Assembly: GCF_947499585.1 (NCBI RefSeq)
Contig: NZ_CANMOO010000003.1
Coordinates: forward strand, 277,827-341,826
Length of the DNA stretch: 64,000 nucleotides
Direction of reading: 5' to 3'
From: an uncultured Allomuricauda sp.
GTDB lineage: Bacteria > Bacteroidota > Bacteroidia > Flavobacteriales > Flavobacteriaceae
A model generated the notes under the pieces. The model made no database searches and was not told the DNA's origin. It worked only from the letters and a program-made list of their open reading frames with translations. Positions 26,673 to 35,976 of this stretch are shown here, in pieces. Position numbers and translations under genes: made by a program. Within the stretch, counting starts at the first letter, position 1. Each line of letters starts with the position of its first letter.

Positions 26673-29600
26673 ATGCTTAAATCATTAAGATTTAAGTACT
26701 TTTTCTTTTTTGTATGTTTTCTGATAGCCACCAACTTAATAGGCCAGGAGACCAATGAGCAAGTTCAGGACTCGGTAAAAACCGGTTTTGCACTTGGTCA
26801 ATTGATATTGGAGAACCCAGATAGCATTATTGCTAAATATTCTTATGACTCTAAACTAGATCGATATATCTACACAGAAAGTGTTGGAGACTTTGATATA
26901 AGTCACCCTATTATTCTTACTCCAGATCAATATTTTGAACTCGTTCGAAAAGAACGAATGAAAGCATATTTCAAAGAAAAAATTGACGCTTTTACAGGGA
27001 AAAAGGAAGGAAGTCAAGAGGCTAGAAAAAATCTATTGCCCAATTTTTACGTGAACAGCAGTTTCTTTGAATCCATTTTTGGAGGAAACACGATTGAAGT
27101 AATTCCGCAGGGTTCCGTAGCGATGGACTTAGGAGTATTATGGCAAAAAAATGATAACCCCGCCCTTTCACCAAGAAATCGAACCAATCTTTCTTTTGAT
27201 TTTGATCAAAGAATAAGCTTGAGTCTTTTGGGTAAAGTAGGGGAACGTCTTCAAGTAACTGCCAATTACGATACAGAAGCAACTTTTGATTTTCAGAATT
27301 TGGTAAAAATAGATTACACGCCAACCGAAGATGATATTCTTCGTAAAATAGAGATTGGTAACGTAAATATGCCATTGAACAGTTCCTTGATCACAGGTGC
27401 GCAAAGTCTGTTTGGAGTAAAAACACAACTACAATTTGGTAAGACCACGGTGACAGCCGTTTTTTCGGAACAACGGTCACAAAACAATACAGTAGTTGCC
27501 CAAGGAGGAGGAACGGTAAATGAATTTGCATTGACTGCTTTGGATTATGATGAAGACAAACACTTTTTCTTAGCGCAGTACTTTAGGGACAATTATGATC
27601 GTGCATTAACAAATTACCCTTTTATTCAAAGTCAGGTTCAGATTACTAGATTAGAAGTTTGGGTGACCAACCGTAATCAACAGACATTAAATGTTAGGAA
27701 CGTGGTCGCTATTCAAGATTTAGGAGAAGTGGAACTGGGTGCTGATGGAAGAGAAGTGACTAGGATAGGTAAAGAAGGCAATGCTCCAGGAGGATTCTTC
27801 AATGTTCTACAACCAGGAGCTTTACCACGAAATGGAGCAAACGATTTTGACCCGGCACTTATTGGAAATGGAGGGCAATTAACATCGTCAATTAGAGATA
27901 TTGCTACGGTGGAGGCTGGGTTTAATGTTGAAGCCAATCAAGGTTTTGACTATGCCATTTTAGAAAACGCAAGAAAACTTGAGCAAGGAAGAGATTATCA
28001 GTTCGATACGCAGTTAGGGTATATTTCTTTAAATCAGCGACTTAGTAATGATGAAGTTTTGGGGGTAGCGTTTCAATACACCATTAATGGCGAAGTGTTC
28101 CAAGTAGGAGAGTTTGCCAATGGAGGAGTTGATGCTACGACGGTTTCTGGAGGAGTAAATCCAATTATAGAAAACAATACCCTGATTCTAAAACTACTGA
28201 AAAGTAATATTACCAACGTGGATGATCCTATTTGGGATTTGATGATGAAGAACATCTATGCCACGGGAGCATTTCAATTAAGCGAAGAAGATTTTAAACT
28301 AAATATTCTATACTCTGATCCTACGCCAAGAAACTACATAACACCGGTTGATCCAAATGCAGGATGGCCAGTAGGCTATGAAGAACGTATTCTTATCGAC
28401 ATCTTCAACTTGGATAGATTAAATGTATACAATGACGTACAGCCTGGTGGAGATGGGTTTTTTGATTACGTGCCAGGAATTACTGTAGATACACAGTCTG
28501 GACGTATCATTTTCACGAAAGTGGAGCCATTTGGAGAGTTTCTTTTTGAAGAATTGGGTGGTGGGACCTATGATGTTGATAATGACCAAGGCTACAACGT
28601 CAACCAGCAACGTTACGTGTTTCGTAATATGTATGCAAAGACCAAAGCAGCTTCTTTACAGGATGCGGAGAAGAATCGCTTCCAACTTAAAGGGCGCTAT
28701 AAATCACAAGGAAATAATGGTATTCCAATAGGAGCATTTAACGTACCTAGAGGTTCAGTTAGGGTTACGGCCGGTGGTCGTCAATTACAAGAAGGAATAG
28801 ATTACACCGTAAATTATCAAGCAGGTACAGTACAGATTTTAGACCCTAGTTTGGCGGCTTCCAATACCCCAATAAATATTTCTGTTGAAAACAATGCCGT
28901 TTTTGGCCAACAAACAAGACGATTCACGGGAATAAACGTGGAACATAAATTCAATGAGAACTTTGTTTTGGGAGGTACTCTTCTGAATTTGAACGAAAGA
29001 CCACTGACACAAAAATCTAATTTTGGCGTTGAACCGGTTAACAATACCATTTTTGGATTGAATGGAAACTTCAGTACCGAAATACCATTCTTAACAAGAT
29101 TAGCAAATAAGCTACCTAATATTGATACAGATGTTCCTTCCAATTTATCAGTAAGGGGAGAAGTTGCGTTCTTGAAGCCCAATTCTCCAAAGAATGCAGA
29201 TTTTCAAGGAGAAACCACAACGTATTTAGATGACTTTGAAGGAGCGCAAGCTTTAATTGATATTCGTTCATCTTTAGGGTGGACCTTAGCAAGTCCGCCT
29301 GTAGAGTTTTTAGAAGATAGAACAGATATTGGTGTCGGTTTTGAACGGGCAAAAATGGCTTGGTATACAATCGATCCAATTTTTTATACCAATCAAAGAC
29401 CTTCGGGAATGTCTGATAATGACATTTCATTGAACTCTACTCGTAGGGTTTTTATAGATGAGGTTTTTGCAGAAACAGATATTGCTCAGGGTCAAACTCA
29501 GGTGCAAGGAACTTTAGATTTGGTGTATTACCCCAATGACAAAGGGCCCTATAATGCGAATCCAAGCTTTGAAACGGAGACACCAGACGATAAATGGGCT

Positions 29601-32600
29601 GGTATTATGCGTCCATTGAGTAGTACCAATTTTGAGCAGTCCAATGTAGAATTCGTTCAATTTTGGGTTTTAGATCCTTATGTGGATGGCGAGACCAACA
29701 ATGCAAATGCTGGTGAGTTGGTTTTGAATTTAGGTAACATCTCAGAAGATATTTTGAGGGATGGAAGAAAGCAATATGAAAATGGATTGCCTGCAAGTAC
29801 TAATACTGAAGTCCCTAGAACCACTATTTGGGGGGAAGTACCCTCTACGCAATCTTTGGTTTATGCTTTTGATGCAGATGAAGCAAACAGGGTATTGCAA
29901 GATATTGGACTAGATGGTTTGGATGACGCTGAAGAGCAAACCATTTACAACGGACCAAGTGAAGATCCTGCTTTAGATAACTATCAATACTATTTAAATA
30001 GAGAAGGTGGTATTTTGGAGCGTTATTTAGATTTTAACAACACAGACGGCAATTCCCCGGTGGCAGTCAGTAATACAAACAGAGGATCAACAACCTTGCC
30101 AGATGTAGAGGATATTGATAGAGATTTAACCATGAACACGGTTAATAGCTACTATGAATATCGTATTCAAATTAGACCAAACACGACCATCGATGATCAA
30201 TATGTAACGGACATTAGGGAAGGACTTACTCCAGATCTTCCTAATGGTACCCAATTGAACAGAAGGTGGATTCAATATAAAATTCCGTTAAGTGATTTTA
30301 CAGATGCGGTTGGTGGAATAACAGATTTTCGTTCCATAAGTTTTATGCGGATGTACCTTACCGGGTTTAGTGATGATGTGGCCCTGCGTTTTGCTACTTT
30401 GGACCTTGTTCGTGGAGATTGGAGAACTTATACCAATTCTTTGCAACCAGATATTGACAATGACCCTTCTGATGACGGTACGGTGACAGATGTGAACACA
30501 GTTAATATAGAAGAGAACTTTGGTAGACAACCTATACCATATGTGTTGCCTCCAGGAGTAGTAAGAGAACAATTGAATAATAACAATACCATTATTAGAC
30601 AGAATGAGCAGTCATTGTCTTTTGTAGTGGAAAATTTGGAATCTGAAGATTCTCGAGGAGTCTTCAAAAATGTCAATATTGATGTGCGGCAGTATGAGCG
30701 CATTAAAATGTTCATGCATGCCGAAAAAATATTGAATGGGGATTACTCTGACGATGATACACCTTTGGTTGGTTTTCTTCGAATAGGAACTGATTTCTCA
30801 GAGAACTTTTATCAAATAGAATTGCCACTTCAGTTTACGTCATTTAATGTAACATCTCCAGATGAAATTTGGCCAGACGTAAATCAGATAGATATTGACC
30901 TAAGTGATTTGAACAAGGTGAAATCCAGAGGGATTGCAGAGCAGAGTCTCAATGATATCAATTACTATGAGATTATAGATGGGCAGGCGGTTTTGGTAGA
31001 TGAATTTGCACCAAGAACATTAGGCAGGTTGCGTATAGGAATCCGTGGAAATCCATCATTGGGAAGCATTCGTGGAATGATGGTGGGTGTTAAAAATATT
31101 GACGATTTACCTGCAAGGGGAGAAGTATGGTTTAATGAATTGCGCTTGGCTGGCTTGGATAACAATGGCGGATGGGCCGCAATTGCCGCATTGGATGCAA
31201 ACATGGCAGATTTTGCAAATGTTACCGCAACAGGAAGCAGAAGTACTTCAGGTTTTGGTTCCATTGATCAGATGCCCAATGAACGTTCACGTGAAGATGC
31301 CATTTCTTATGATGTGGTTACCAATGTAAATGTGGGTCAATTGTTACCAAAAAAATGGGGAATCCAACTTCCGTTTAATTATGGTATTTCAGAAAGTTTG
31401 ATCACTCCAGAGTTTGATCCCGTTTATGATGATTTAAAGTTAGATGATCGTATTGCGGCCGCAACTACGCCAGAAGACGCTGAAACCATTCAAAAACAAG
31501 CAGAAGATTACACAAAAAGAACGAGTATCAACCTTATTGGAGTTCGTAAAAATAGAAGTGATGAGGCTGAAGAAAACTTTTTTGATGTAGAAAATTTCAC
31601 TTTCAATTATTCTTATAATGAAACCAATCATAGAGATTTTGAAGTTGCAGATTTACGCGACCAAAACGTAACAACTGGTTTTGTTTACAATCATAATTTC
31701 AAACCAGCTCCAATTGCGCCATTTGTTAAGAAGGATTCATTATTTATGAGTAAATACTGGCAATGGCTTAAAGAACTCAATTTTAATTTATTGCCTACGA
31801 GCTTGTCAGTAAATGCAAACTACAATCGTTCATTTAACCAACAACGTTTTAGAGATGTATTGGAGCCAGGTGTAGATGCTTTGGAATTGCCATTGCTACA
31901 GCAACGTAATTACCTATTTAACTGGCAGTACGCATTAAATTATAGTATTTCCAAATCGCTAAGATTGAACCTGACAGCATCTAACAATAATATAGTACGT
32001 AATTATTTTAATGTTGATGATGATTCAGATTCAGGAATTAATCAAGCACTGGATTTATGGGATGGATTTTTTGACATTGGAGAACCAAATAGGCATTCCC
32101 AACAAATGCAGCTGAATTATGAACTGCCGTTTAGCAAGTTTCCGTTTTTGAATTTTATCAATGCGCAATACACCTATACCAGTAATTTTGACTGGCAACG
32201 TGGAGGTGATGCATTATTAGAAGTTGCTGGAGAAAACATTAACACGGTTCAAAATGCCAATACCCACAATATAACCGCCAATTTAACCATGCAGCGTTTT
32301 TATGACTTTTTAGGTCTTAAGAAACGAGATGGCAAGGTAACTGCAACGCAGGCACGGGTAAGACGTGATAAGGCGGGTAACCCGGGGTCCGAAGATGAAA
32401 AGCCACCTAAAAAAACAAGCAAGGGCTTAAATACTCTCATTGATATTGTAACGATGGTAAAACGTATCAATGTAAACTACAGTGAGAATAGTGGTAAAGT
32501 ACTGCCAGGTTATACACAATCTATAGGATTTATTGGAACTGCCAGACCTACATTGGGATTTGTTTTTGGAAGTCAGGCGGACGTGCGTTTTGAAGCGGCT

Positions 32601-33773
32601 CGAAATGGTTGGTTGACTACTTTTCCAGAGTTTAATTCCCAATATCTGGAAAATTCAAACAAGCAATTAAATATTACCGCGACTGCACAACCTACACAAG
32701 ATTTAACCATAGACTTTACTGCAGATAGACAGTTGTCCAACAGTTACCAAGAGAATTTCCAAATAAATGACTTGGGCAGCGGAGAGTTTGAGTATGAAAA
32801 TTTATTGGGCAATACTTTCGGAAATTTTAGTATTTCCACAGTAATGATCGGAACGGTATTCAGTAAAAGTGATGAGTTTGATTCTGAAACCTTCGATAAA
32901 TTTAAAGAAAATAGAATCGCCATTGCCAACAGATTGATTTCTGACCGAGGGCAAAATCCTGGAACGCTGGATGCGGATGGATTTCCAGAGCGTTATGGAA
33001 AAACTCAACAAGAAGTATTGCTCCCTGCATTTTTCGCAGCTTATACGGGACAAGATGTAAATCGTGTCAATTTAGATGCTTTCAGGGAAATACCAATTCC
33101 AAACTGGAACATTAAGTATACAGGTTTGATGAAAAATAGATGGTTCAAAAAGAAGTTTAAACGTTTTTCATTGAGTCATGGATATAGGGCCGCTTATAGT
33201 ATCAACTCTTTTCAGACCAATTTAGAGCGAGAGAATACAACAACTGATCCTGAAACTGGAGATTTCCTTCCAGAGAACATTATAAATAATGTAGTACTTA
33301 CCGATCAGTTCAATCCATTGATGCGCGTAGACTTTGAAATGAAAAGCTCCTTTAGCTTTTTAGCTGAGGTAAGAACAGATAGAACCTTGTCCTTAAGTTT
33401 TGATAATAATTTGCTTACTGAAATTAATGGAAAGGAATACACCTTAGGATTGGGTTACCGTTTTAAAGATGTAAAATTTGTGACCAATATTGGTGGTGAA
33501 AAAACGAGATTGAAAGGTGACTTAAATCTTAAAGCTGATTTATCCCTTAGAGATAATATCACCATAATTAGAAATTTGGATATTGATAACAATCAGATTA
33601 CTTCGGGACAACAACTAATGTCGATCAAGTTCACTGCGGATTATGCTTTGAGCAAGAGTTTGAATGCCTTATTCTTCTATGATCATTCCTTTTCGCAATT
33701 TGCCGTATCTACTGCATTCCCTCAAACCACTATCAATACAGGGTTTACACTTAGATATAACTTCGGGAACTAG
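26673..33773 (+). CDS. sprA: SprA, giant outer-membrane translocon of the type IX secretion system
   Basis: SprA forms the very large beta-barrel pore through which T9SS cargo (adhesins, gliding proteins, enzymes) crosses the outer membrane; the Porphyromonas gingivalis orthologue is Sov. At 2366 aa it matches the usual 2,300-2,500. I prefer ATG 26673, which starts a signal peptide (MLKSLRFKYFFFFVCFLIATNL) ending near IGQ. A TTG at 26652 would add seven residues. Family features are the repeated SprA_N blocks (for example GNVNMPLNSSLITGAQSLFGVKTQ and LLKLLK), alternating amphipathic strands throughout, and an aromatic C-terminal strand ending NTGFTLRYNFGN, as expected for an outer-membrane barrel. 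Downstream of ruvA; gcvH follows after 112 bp with its own promoter. Confidence 0.97.
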   Translation: MLKSLRFKYFFFFVCFLIATNLIGQETNEQVQDSVKTGFALGQLILENPDSIIAKYSYDSKLDRYIYTESVGDFDISHPIILTPDQYFELVRKERMKAYFKEKIDAFTGKKEGSQEARKNLLPNFYVNSSFFESIFGGNTIEVIPQGSVAMDLGVLWQKNDNPALSPRNRTNLSFDFDQRISLSLLGKVGERLQVTANYDTEATFDFQNLVKIDYTPTEDDILRKIEIGNVNMPLNSSLITGAQSLFGVKTQLQFGKTTVTAVFSEQRSQNNTVVAQGGGTVNEFALTALDYDEDKHFFLAQYFRDNYDRALTNYPFIQSQVQITRLEVWVTNRNQQTLNVRNVVAIQDLGEVELGADGREVTRIGKEGNAPGGFFNVLQPGALPRNGANDFDPALIGNGGQLTSSIRDIATVEAGFNVEANQGFDYAILENARKLEQGRDYQFDTQLGYISLNQRLSNDEVLGVAFQYTINGEVFQVGEFANGGVDATTVSGGVNPIIENNTLILKLLKSNITNVDDPIWDLMMKNIYATGAFQLSEEDFKLNILYSDPTPRNYITPVDPNAGWPVGYEERILIDIFNLDRLNVYNDVQPGGDGFFDYVPGITVDTQSGRIIFTKVEPFGEFLFEELGGGTYDVDNDQGYNVNQQRYVFRNMYAKTKAASLQDAEKNRFQLKGRYKSQGNNGIPIGAFNVPRGSVRVTAGGRQLQEGIDYTVNYQAGTVQILDPSLAASNTPINISVENNAVFGQQTRRFTGINVEHKFNENFVLGGTLLNLNERPLTQKSNFGVEPVNNTIFGLNGNFSTEIPFLTRLANKLPNIDTDVPSNLSVRGEVAFLKPNSPKNADFQGETTTYLDDFEGAQALIDIRSSLGWTLASPPVEFLEDRTDIGVGFERAKMAWYTIDPIFYTNQRPSGMSDNDISLNSTRRVFIDEVFAETDIAQGQTQVQGTLDLVYYPNDKGPYNANPSFETETPDDKWAGIMRPLSSTNFEQSNVEFVQFWVLDPYVDGETNNANAGELVLNLGNISEDILRDGRKQYENGLPASTNTEVPRTTIWGEVPSTQSLVYAFDADEANRVLQDIGLDGLDDAEEQTIYNGPSEDPALDNYQYYLNREGGILERYLDFNNTDGNSPVAVSNTNRGSTTLPDVEDIDRDLTMNTVNSYYEYRIQIRPNTTIDDQYVTDIREGLTPDLPNGTQLNRRWIQYKIPLSDFTDAVGGITDFRSISFMRMYLTGFSDDVALRFATLDLVRGDWRTYTNSLQPDIDNDPSDDGTVTDVNTVNIEENFGRQPIPYVLPPGVVREQLNNNNTIIRQNEQSLSFVVENLESEDSRGVFKNVNIDVRQYERIKMFMHAEKILNGDYSDDDTPLVGFLRIGTDFSENFYQIELPLQFTSFNVTSPDEIWPDVNQIDIDLSDLNKVKSRGIAEQSLNDINYYEIIDGQAVLVDEFAPRTLGRLRIGIRGNPSLGSIRGMMVGVKNIDDLPARGEVWFNELRLAGLDNNGGWAAIAALDANMADFANVTATGSRSTSGFGSIDQMPNERSREDAISYDVVTNVNVGQLLPKKWGIQLPFNYGISESLITPEFDPVYDDLKLDDRIAAATTPEDAETIQKQAEDYTKRTSINLIGVRKNRSDEAEENFFDVENFTFNYSYNETNHRDFEVADLRDQNVTTGFVYNHNFKPAPIAPFVKKDSLFMSKYWQWLKELNFNLLPTSLSVNANYNRSFNQQRFRDVLEPGVDALELPLLQQRNYLFNWQYALNYSISKSLRLNLTASNNNIVRNYFNVDDDSDSGINQALDLWDGFFDIGEPNRHSQQMQLNYELPFSKFPFLNFINAQYTYTSNFDWQRGGDALLEVAGENINTVQNANTHNITANLTMQRFYDFLGLKKRDGKVTATQARVRRDKAGNPGSEDEKPPKKTSKGLNTLIDIVTMVKRINVNYSENSGKVLPGYTQSIGFIGTARPTLGFVFGSQADVRFEAARNGWLTTFPEFNSQYLENSNKQLNITATAQPTQDLTIDFTADRQLSNSYQENFQINDLGSGEFEYENLLGNTFGNFSISTVMIGTVFSKSDEFDSETFDKFKENRIAIANRLISDRGQNPGTLDADGFPERYGKTQQEVLLPAFFAAYTGQDVNRVNLDAFREIPIPNWNIKYTGLMKNRWFKKKFKRFSLSHGYRAAYSINSFQTNLERENTTTDPETGDFLPENIINNVVLTDQFNPLMRVDFEMKSSFSFLAEVRTDRTLSLSFDNNLLTEINGKEYTLGLGYRFKDVKFVTNIGGEKTRLKGDLNLKADLSLRDNITIIRNLDIDNNQITSGQQLMSIKFTADYALSKSLNALFFYDHSFSQFAVSTAFPQTTINTGFTLRYNFGN

Positions 33774-33829
33774 CATTTCTTTACCTAAAGATTATTTTAT
33801 AAATACATGGATTTTGTTTTCAAGTTTAC

Positions 33830-33860
33830 TTGAAAAGCTATGTCTGATCCTTTACATTTG
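33830..33860 (+). promoter_or_regulatory. Bacteroidota-type promoter of gcvH
   Basis: TTG (33830-33832), 20-bp spacer, TACATTTG (33853-33860), matching the -33/-7 consensus exactly. The gcvH ATG is 26 bp downstream. Confidence 0.68.
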
Positions 33861-33885
33861 TGACCTGACTAATACAAATTAAACA

Positions 33886-34266
33886 ATGAACATACCAGCA
33901 GAATTAAAGTATACTAAGGATCACGAATGGATCAAAATAGATGGAGATATCGCAACTGTGGGCATCACGGACTTTGCTCAAGGAGAGTTAGGTGATATTG
34001 TTTATGTAGAAGTTGAAACTTTGGACGAGACTTTAGAAAAGGAAGAAGTTTTTGGCACTGTAGAAGCTGTTAAAACGGTTTCTGATTTGTTTTTGCCCCT
34101 AAGCGGCGAGATTGTAGAATTTAATGAAGCCCTAGAAGATGAACCTGAAAAGGTAAATACAGATCCATATGGGGAAGGCTGGATGATCAAAATAAAAATG
34201 AGCAATGCTTCTGAAGTAGATGCTTTAATGAGTGATGAAGACTATAAAGCATTGATTGGTGCTTAA
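33886..34266 (+). CDS. gcvH: Glycine cleavage system protein H
   Basis: Lipoate-carrying shuttle protein of the glycine cleavage system, 126 aa, cytoplasmic. The lipoylation lysine lies in [16 protein letters not shown]. The N-terminal [20 protein letters not shown] and the [15 protein letters not shown] segment are typical. gcvT and gcvP are not in the window, which is usual in this phylum. A GTG/TTG start for the next gene overlaps its stop codon region, so the two are translationally coupled. Confidence 0.97.
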   Translation: MNIPAELKYTKDHEWIKIDGDIATVGITDFAQGELGDIVYVEVETLDETLEKEEVFGTVEAVKTVSDLFLPLSGEIVEFNEALEDEPEKVNTDPYGEGWMIKIKMSNASEVDALMSDEDYKALIGA

Positions 34267-34660
34267 GAAGCATATTTTTACCTTATTATTTATAAGCTGG
34301 GTATTGTTCATTACAATGCTCAGCTTATTTTCTTTTTCTGGATTGGACATTGGTACAGTCAACATTCCTTATGCTGATAAAATAACACACTTTTCATTTT
34401 ATTTGATTTTTGCTGTTTTGGGCTGCATGTTTATAAGAGAAAGAACACAAGGTAAAATGAGCCTGGGTAGAACTCTTGCAATAATGTTGGTTATAGCCAT
34501 TGTATATGGCATATTTATTGAAGTGTTACAATACACGACTACTACAAATCGTATGGCTGAATATGGTGATGTTTTAGCCAATTCATTAGGGGCATTTGTA
34601 GGAGTTGGCTTAATTAAATGGTATTTTTCTAAAGAAAGGCCGTTAAAATGGAAAATTTAA
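34259..34660 (+). CDS. VanZ-like membrane protein
   Basis: Inner-membrane protein of about 133 aa with four hydrophobic helices (about 5-23, 36-53, 66-88 and 98-118) and the VanZ-family arrangement [19 protein letters not shown] and [29 protein letters not shown]. No ATG is available; GTG 34259 or TTG 34256 start inside the 3' end of gcvH, an 8-11 bp overlap. VanZ relatives are named for teicoplanin resistance in enterococci, but in Flavobacteria the gene next to gcvH has no demonstrated function. Confidence 0.85.
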   Translation: MLKKHIFTLLFISWVLFITMLSLFSFSGLDIGTVNIPYADKITHFSFYLIFAVLGCMFIRERTQGKMSLGRTLAIMLVIAIVYGIFIEVLQYTTTTNRMAEYGDVLANSLGAFVGVGLIKWYFSKERPLKWKI

Positions 34661-34692
34661 TTGCTTATTTAACCAATTAATAATTAAATTAG
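34661..34692 (+). promoter_or_regulatory. Possible promoter of the tonB gene
   Basis: TTG (34661-34663), 21-bp spacer, TAAATTAG (34685-34692), one mismatch to TAnnTTTG, 20 bp before the ATG at 34713. Weak, but correctly placed. Confidence 0.3.
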
Positions 34693-34712
34693 CAAACACT
34701 AAAATTAAAACG

Positions 34713-35417
34713 ATGGAACTAAAAAAGAATCCAAAAGCAGATGTAGCAAAAAACAGTTCGCTCTATTTTGTCATAGGGCTGGCCGCTGTCTTAGGGTTGG
34801 TTTATGGAGCCATGGAGTGGAAAAAATATGATAAATCCAATGAATACGATATTTCAATGAATATTGAAGATCAGTTGGATGAAGAGGTGCCAATGACGGA
34901 GCAGATAAAAACTCCACCACCACCACCACCACCAGCTGCACCAGAAATCATAGAGGTTGTTGAAGATGAAGAAGAAGTTGAAGAAACTGTAATCGAATCA
35001 ACAGAAACCAGTCAGGAAGAAGAAGTAATGGAAGTTGAAGAGGTTGAGGTTGAGGAAATTGATGATGATATTTCGGTTCCCTTTGCTGTAATTGAAGATG
35101 TGCCTGTATTTCCTGGTTGCGAAGGGTCAAGTAATAAGAAGCAATGTTTTCAGGATATGATGCAAAAGCATATCCGTAAAAACTTCCGTTATCCAGAAAT
35201 TGCCCAAGAAATGGGTGTTCAAGGTAGGGTAAACGTAATTTTTGTTATTCAGAAAGATGGTAGTATCGGGAATATTAGAATGCGTGGACCGGACAAAAAC
35301 TTGGAGAAAGAAGCATTACGTATTATCAATAAGCTTCCTAAAATGACTCCTGGAAAACAAAGAGGTAGAGCGGTAAAAGTTCCTTTCAGTATTCCAATTA
35401 CATTTAAACTTCAGTAA
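34713..35417 (+). CDS. tonB: TonB-family energy transducer
   Basis: Periplasm-spanning protein that couples the inner-membrane proton motive force to outer-membrane TonB-dependent receptors (234 aa). A cytoplasmic stub and one transmembrane helix (about 17-37) come first. A short Pro tract of seven residues follows, then a very acidic Glu/Val-rich spacer (about 78-122) instead of the usual Pro/Lys linker. The C-terminal TonB domain (about 150-234) has YPEIAQEMGVQGRVNVIFVI and IINKLPKMTPGKQRGRAVKV. CFQDMMQKHIRKNFRYPE precedes it. No exbB/exbD are adjacent. Followed by a strong terminator. Confidence 0.92.
   Translation: MELKKNPKADVAKNSSLYFVIGLAAVLGLVYGAMEWKKYDKSNEYDISMNIEDQLDEEVPMTEQIKTPPPPPPPAAPEIIEVVEDEEEVEETVIESTETSQEEEVMEVEEVEVEEIDDDISVPFAVIEDVPVFPGCEGSSNKKQCFQDMMQKHIRKNFRYPEIAQEMGVQGRVNVIFVIQKDGSIGNIRMRGPDKNLEKEALRIINKLPKMTPGKQRGRAVKVPFSIPITFKLQ
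34914..34934 (+). repeat. Perfect CCA trinucleotide repeat (7 units) in tonB
   Basis: Seven uninterrupted CCA codons encode Pro7 in the periplasmic linker. Changes in unit number would keep the frame and alter only linker length. Confidence 0.9.
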
Positions 35418-35445
35418 AATATTATTTTCTGTTGAGGCAGGAAAG

Positions 35446-35478
35446 AAAAAGCCCTAACGGAAACGTTAGGGCTTTTTT
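35446..35478 (+). terminator. Intrinsic terminator after tonB
   Basis: 14-bp perfect stem AAAAAGCCCTAACG / CGTTAGGGCTTTTT closed by a GAAA tetraloop and followed by further T. 28 bp after the tonB stop. Confidence 0.93.
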
Positions 35479-35558
35479 TGTTACTGTGACTTTGTTATAG
35501 CTTAAATATGGATATTACCAAAAACGATGGTAATCCGTTTCATTAATATTTTTGATAC

Positions 35559-35909
35559 ATGAAATTTACTAGATTCTTGATTTTCTTTATTGTACTCGTC
35601 TTGATTTTTTTCGGAATTATTATTATTGATAGATTATCTGATGAGTATGTATTAATTAAAGATGAGTCTGAGATAAATATTTTTGTAAAAAAAGTAAAGT
35701 ATAAAAGGGGAATGGTTCTATTAAATGATAGTATTTCATTATCAGGTAATTGCCCTATGCTGTTTAAGGCAAAAACCAACAAAAATCCAACCGTATTGGG
35801 TGATTTTTCCGGCCCTTACAGACTTATCAAAAAAAAATCTAATGATACTGTTAAAATTGTAATAATTTATGATACTATATATTTTAAGTTTATTGATATA
35901 ACTAAATGA
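35559..35909 (+). CDS. Small hypothetical membrane-anchored protein
   Basis: I do not recognise this 116-aa protein. It has one N-terminal hydrophobic segment (FLIFFIVLVLIFFGIIIID, about residues 6-24) that could be a signal anchor, then a Lys-rich, mostly beta-strand-like domain with a single cysteine (SLSGNCPMLF). The gene is clearly more AT-rich than its neighbours and stands alone between the tonB terminator and a convergent metallo-hydrolase gene. A real gene is likely because the frame is clean and the protein has an orderly signal-anchor architecture, but it may be lineage-restricted. No function can be proposed. Confidence 0.6.
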   Translation: MKFTRFLIFFIVLVLIFFGIIIIDRLSDEYVLIKDESEINIFVKKVKYKRGMVLLNDSISLSGNCPMLFKAKTNKNPTVLGDFSGPYRLIKKKSNDTVKIVIIYDTIYFKFIDITK

Positions 35910-35976
35910 GTGTTGAGTTGTTATAAATAAAGTAAAATGATAATATTATTTGTAGCATATGGTTTCCCCTATTCAT

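Noticed and set aside
35547..35554. TATTTTTG as promoter of the small hypothetical gene
   Set aside because: It ends only 4 bp before the ATG and has no TTG at the -33 distance; in such AT-rich DNA the match is likely chance.
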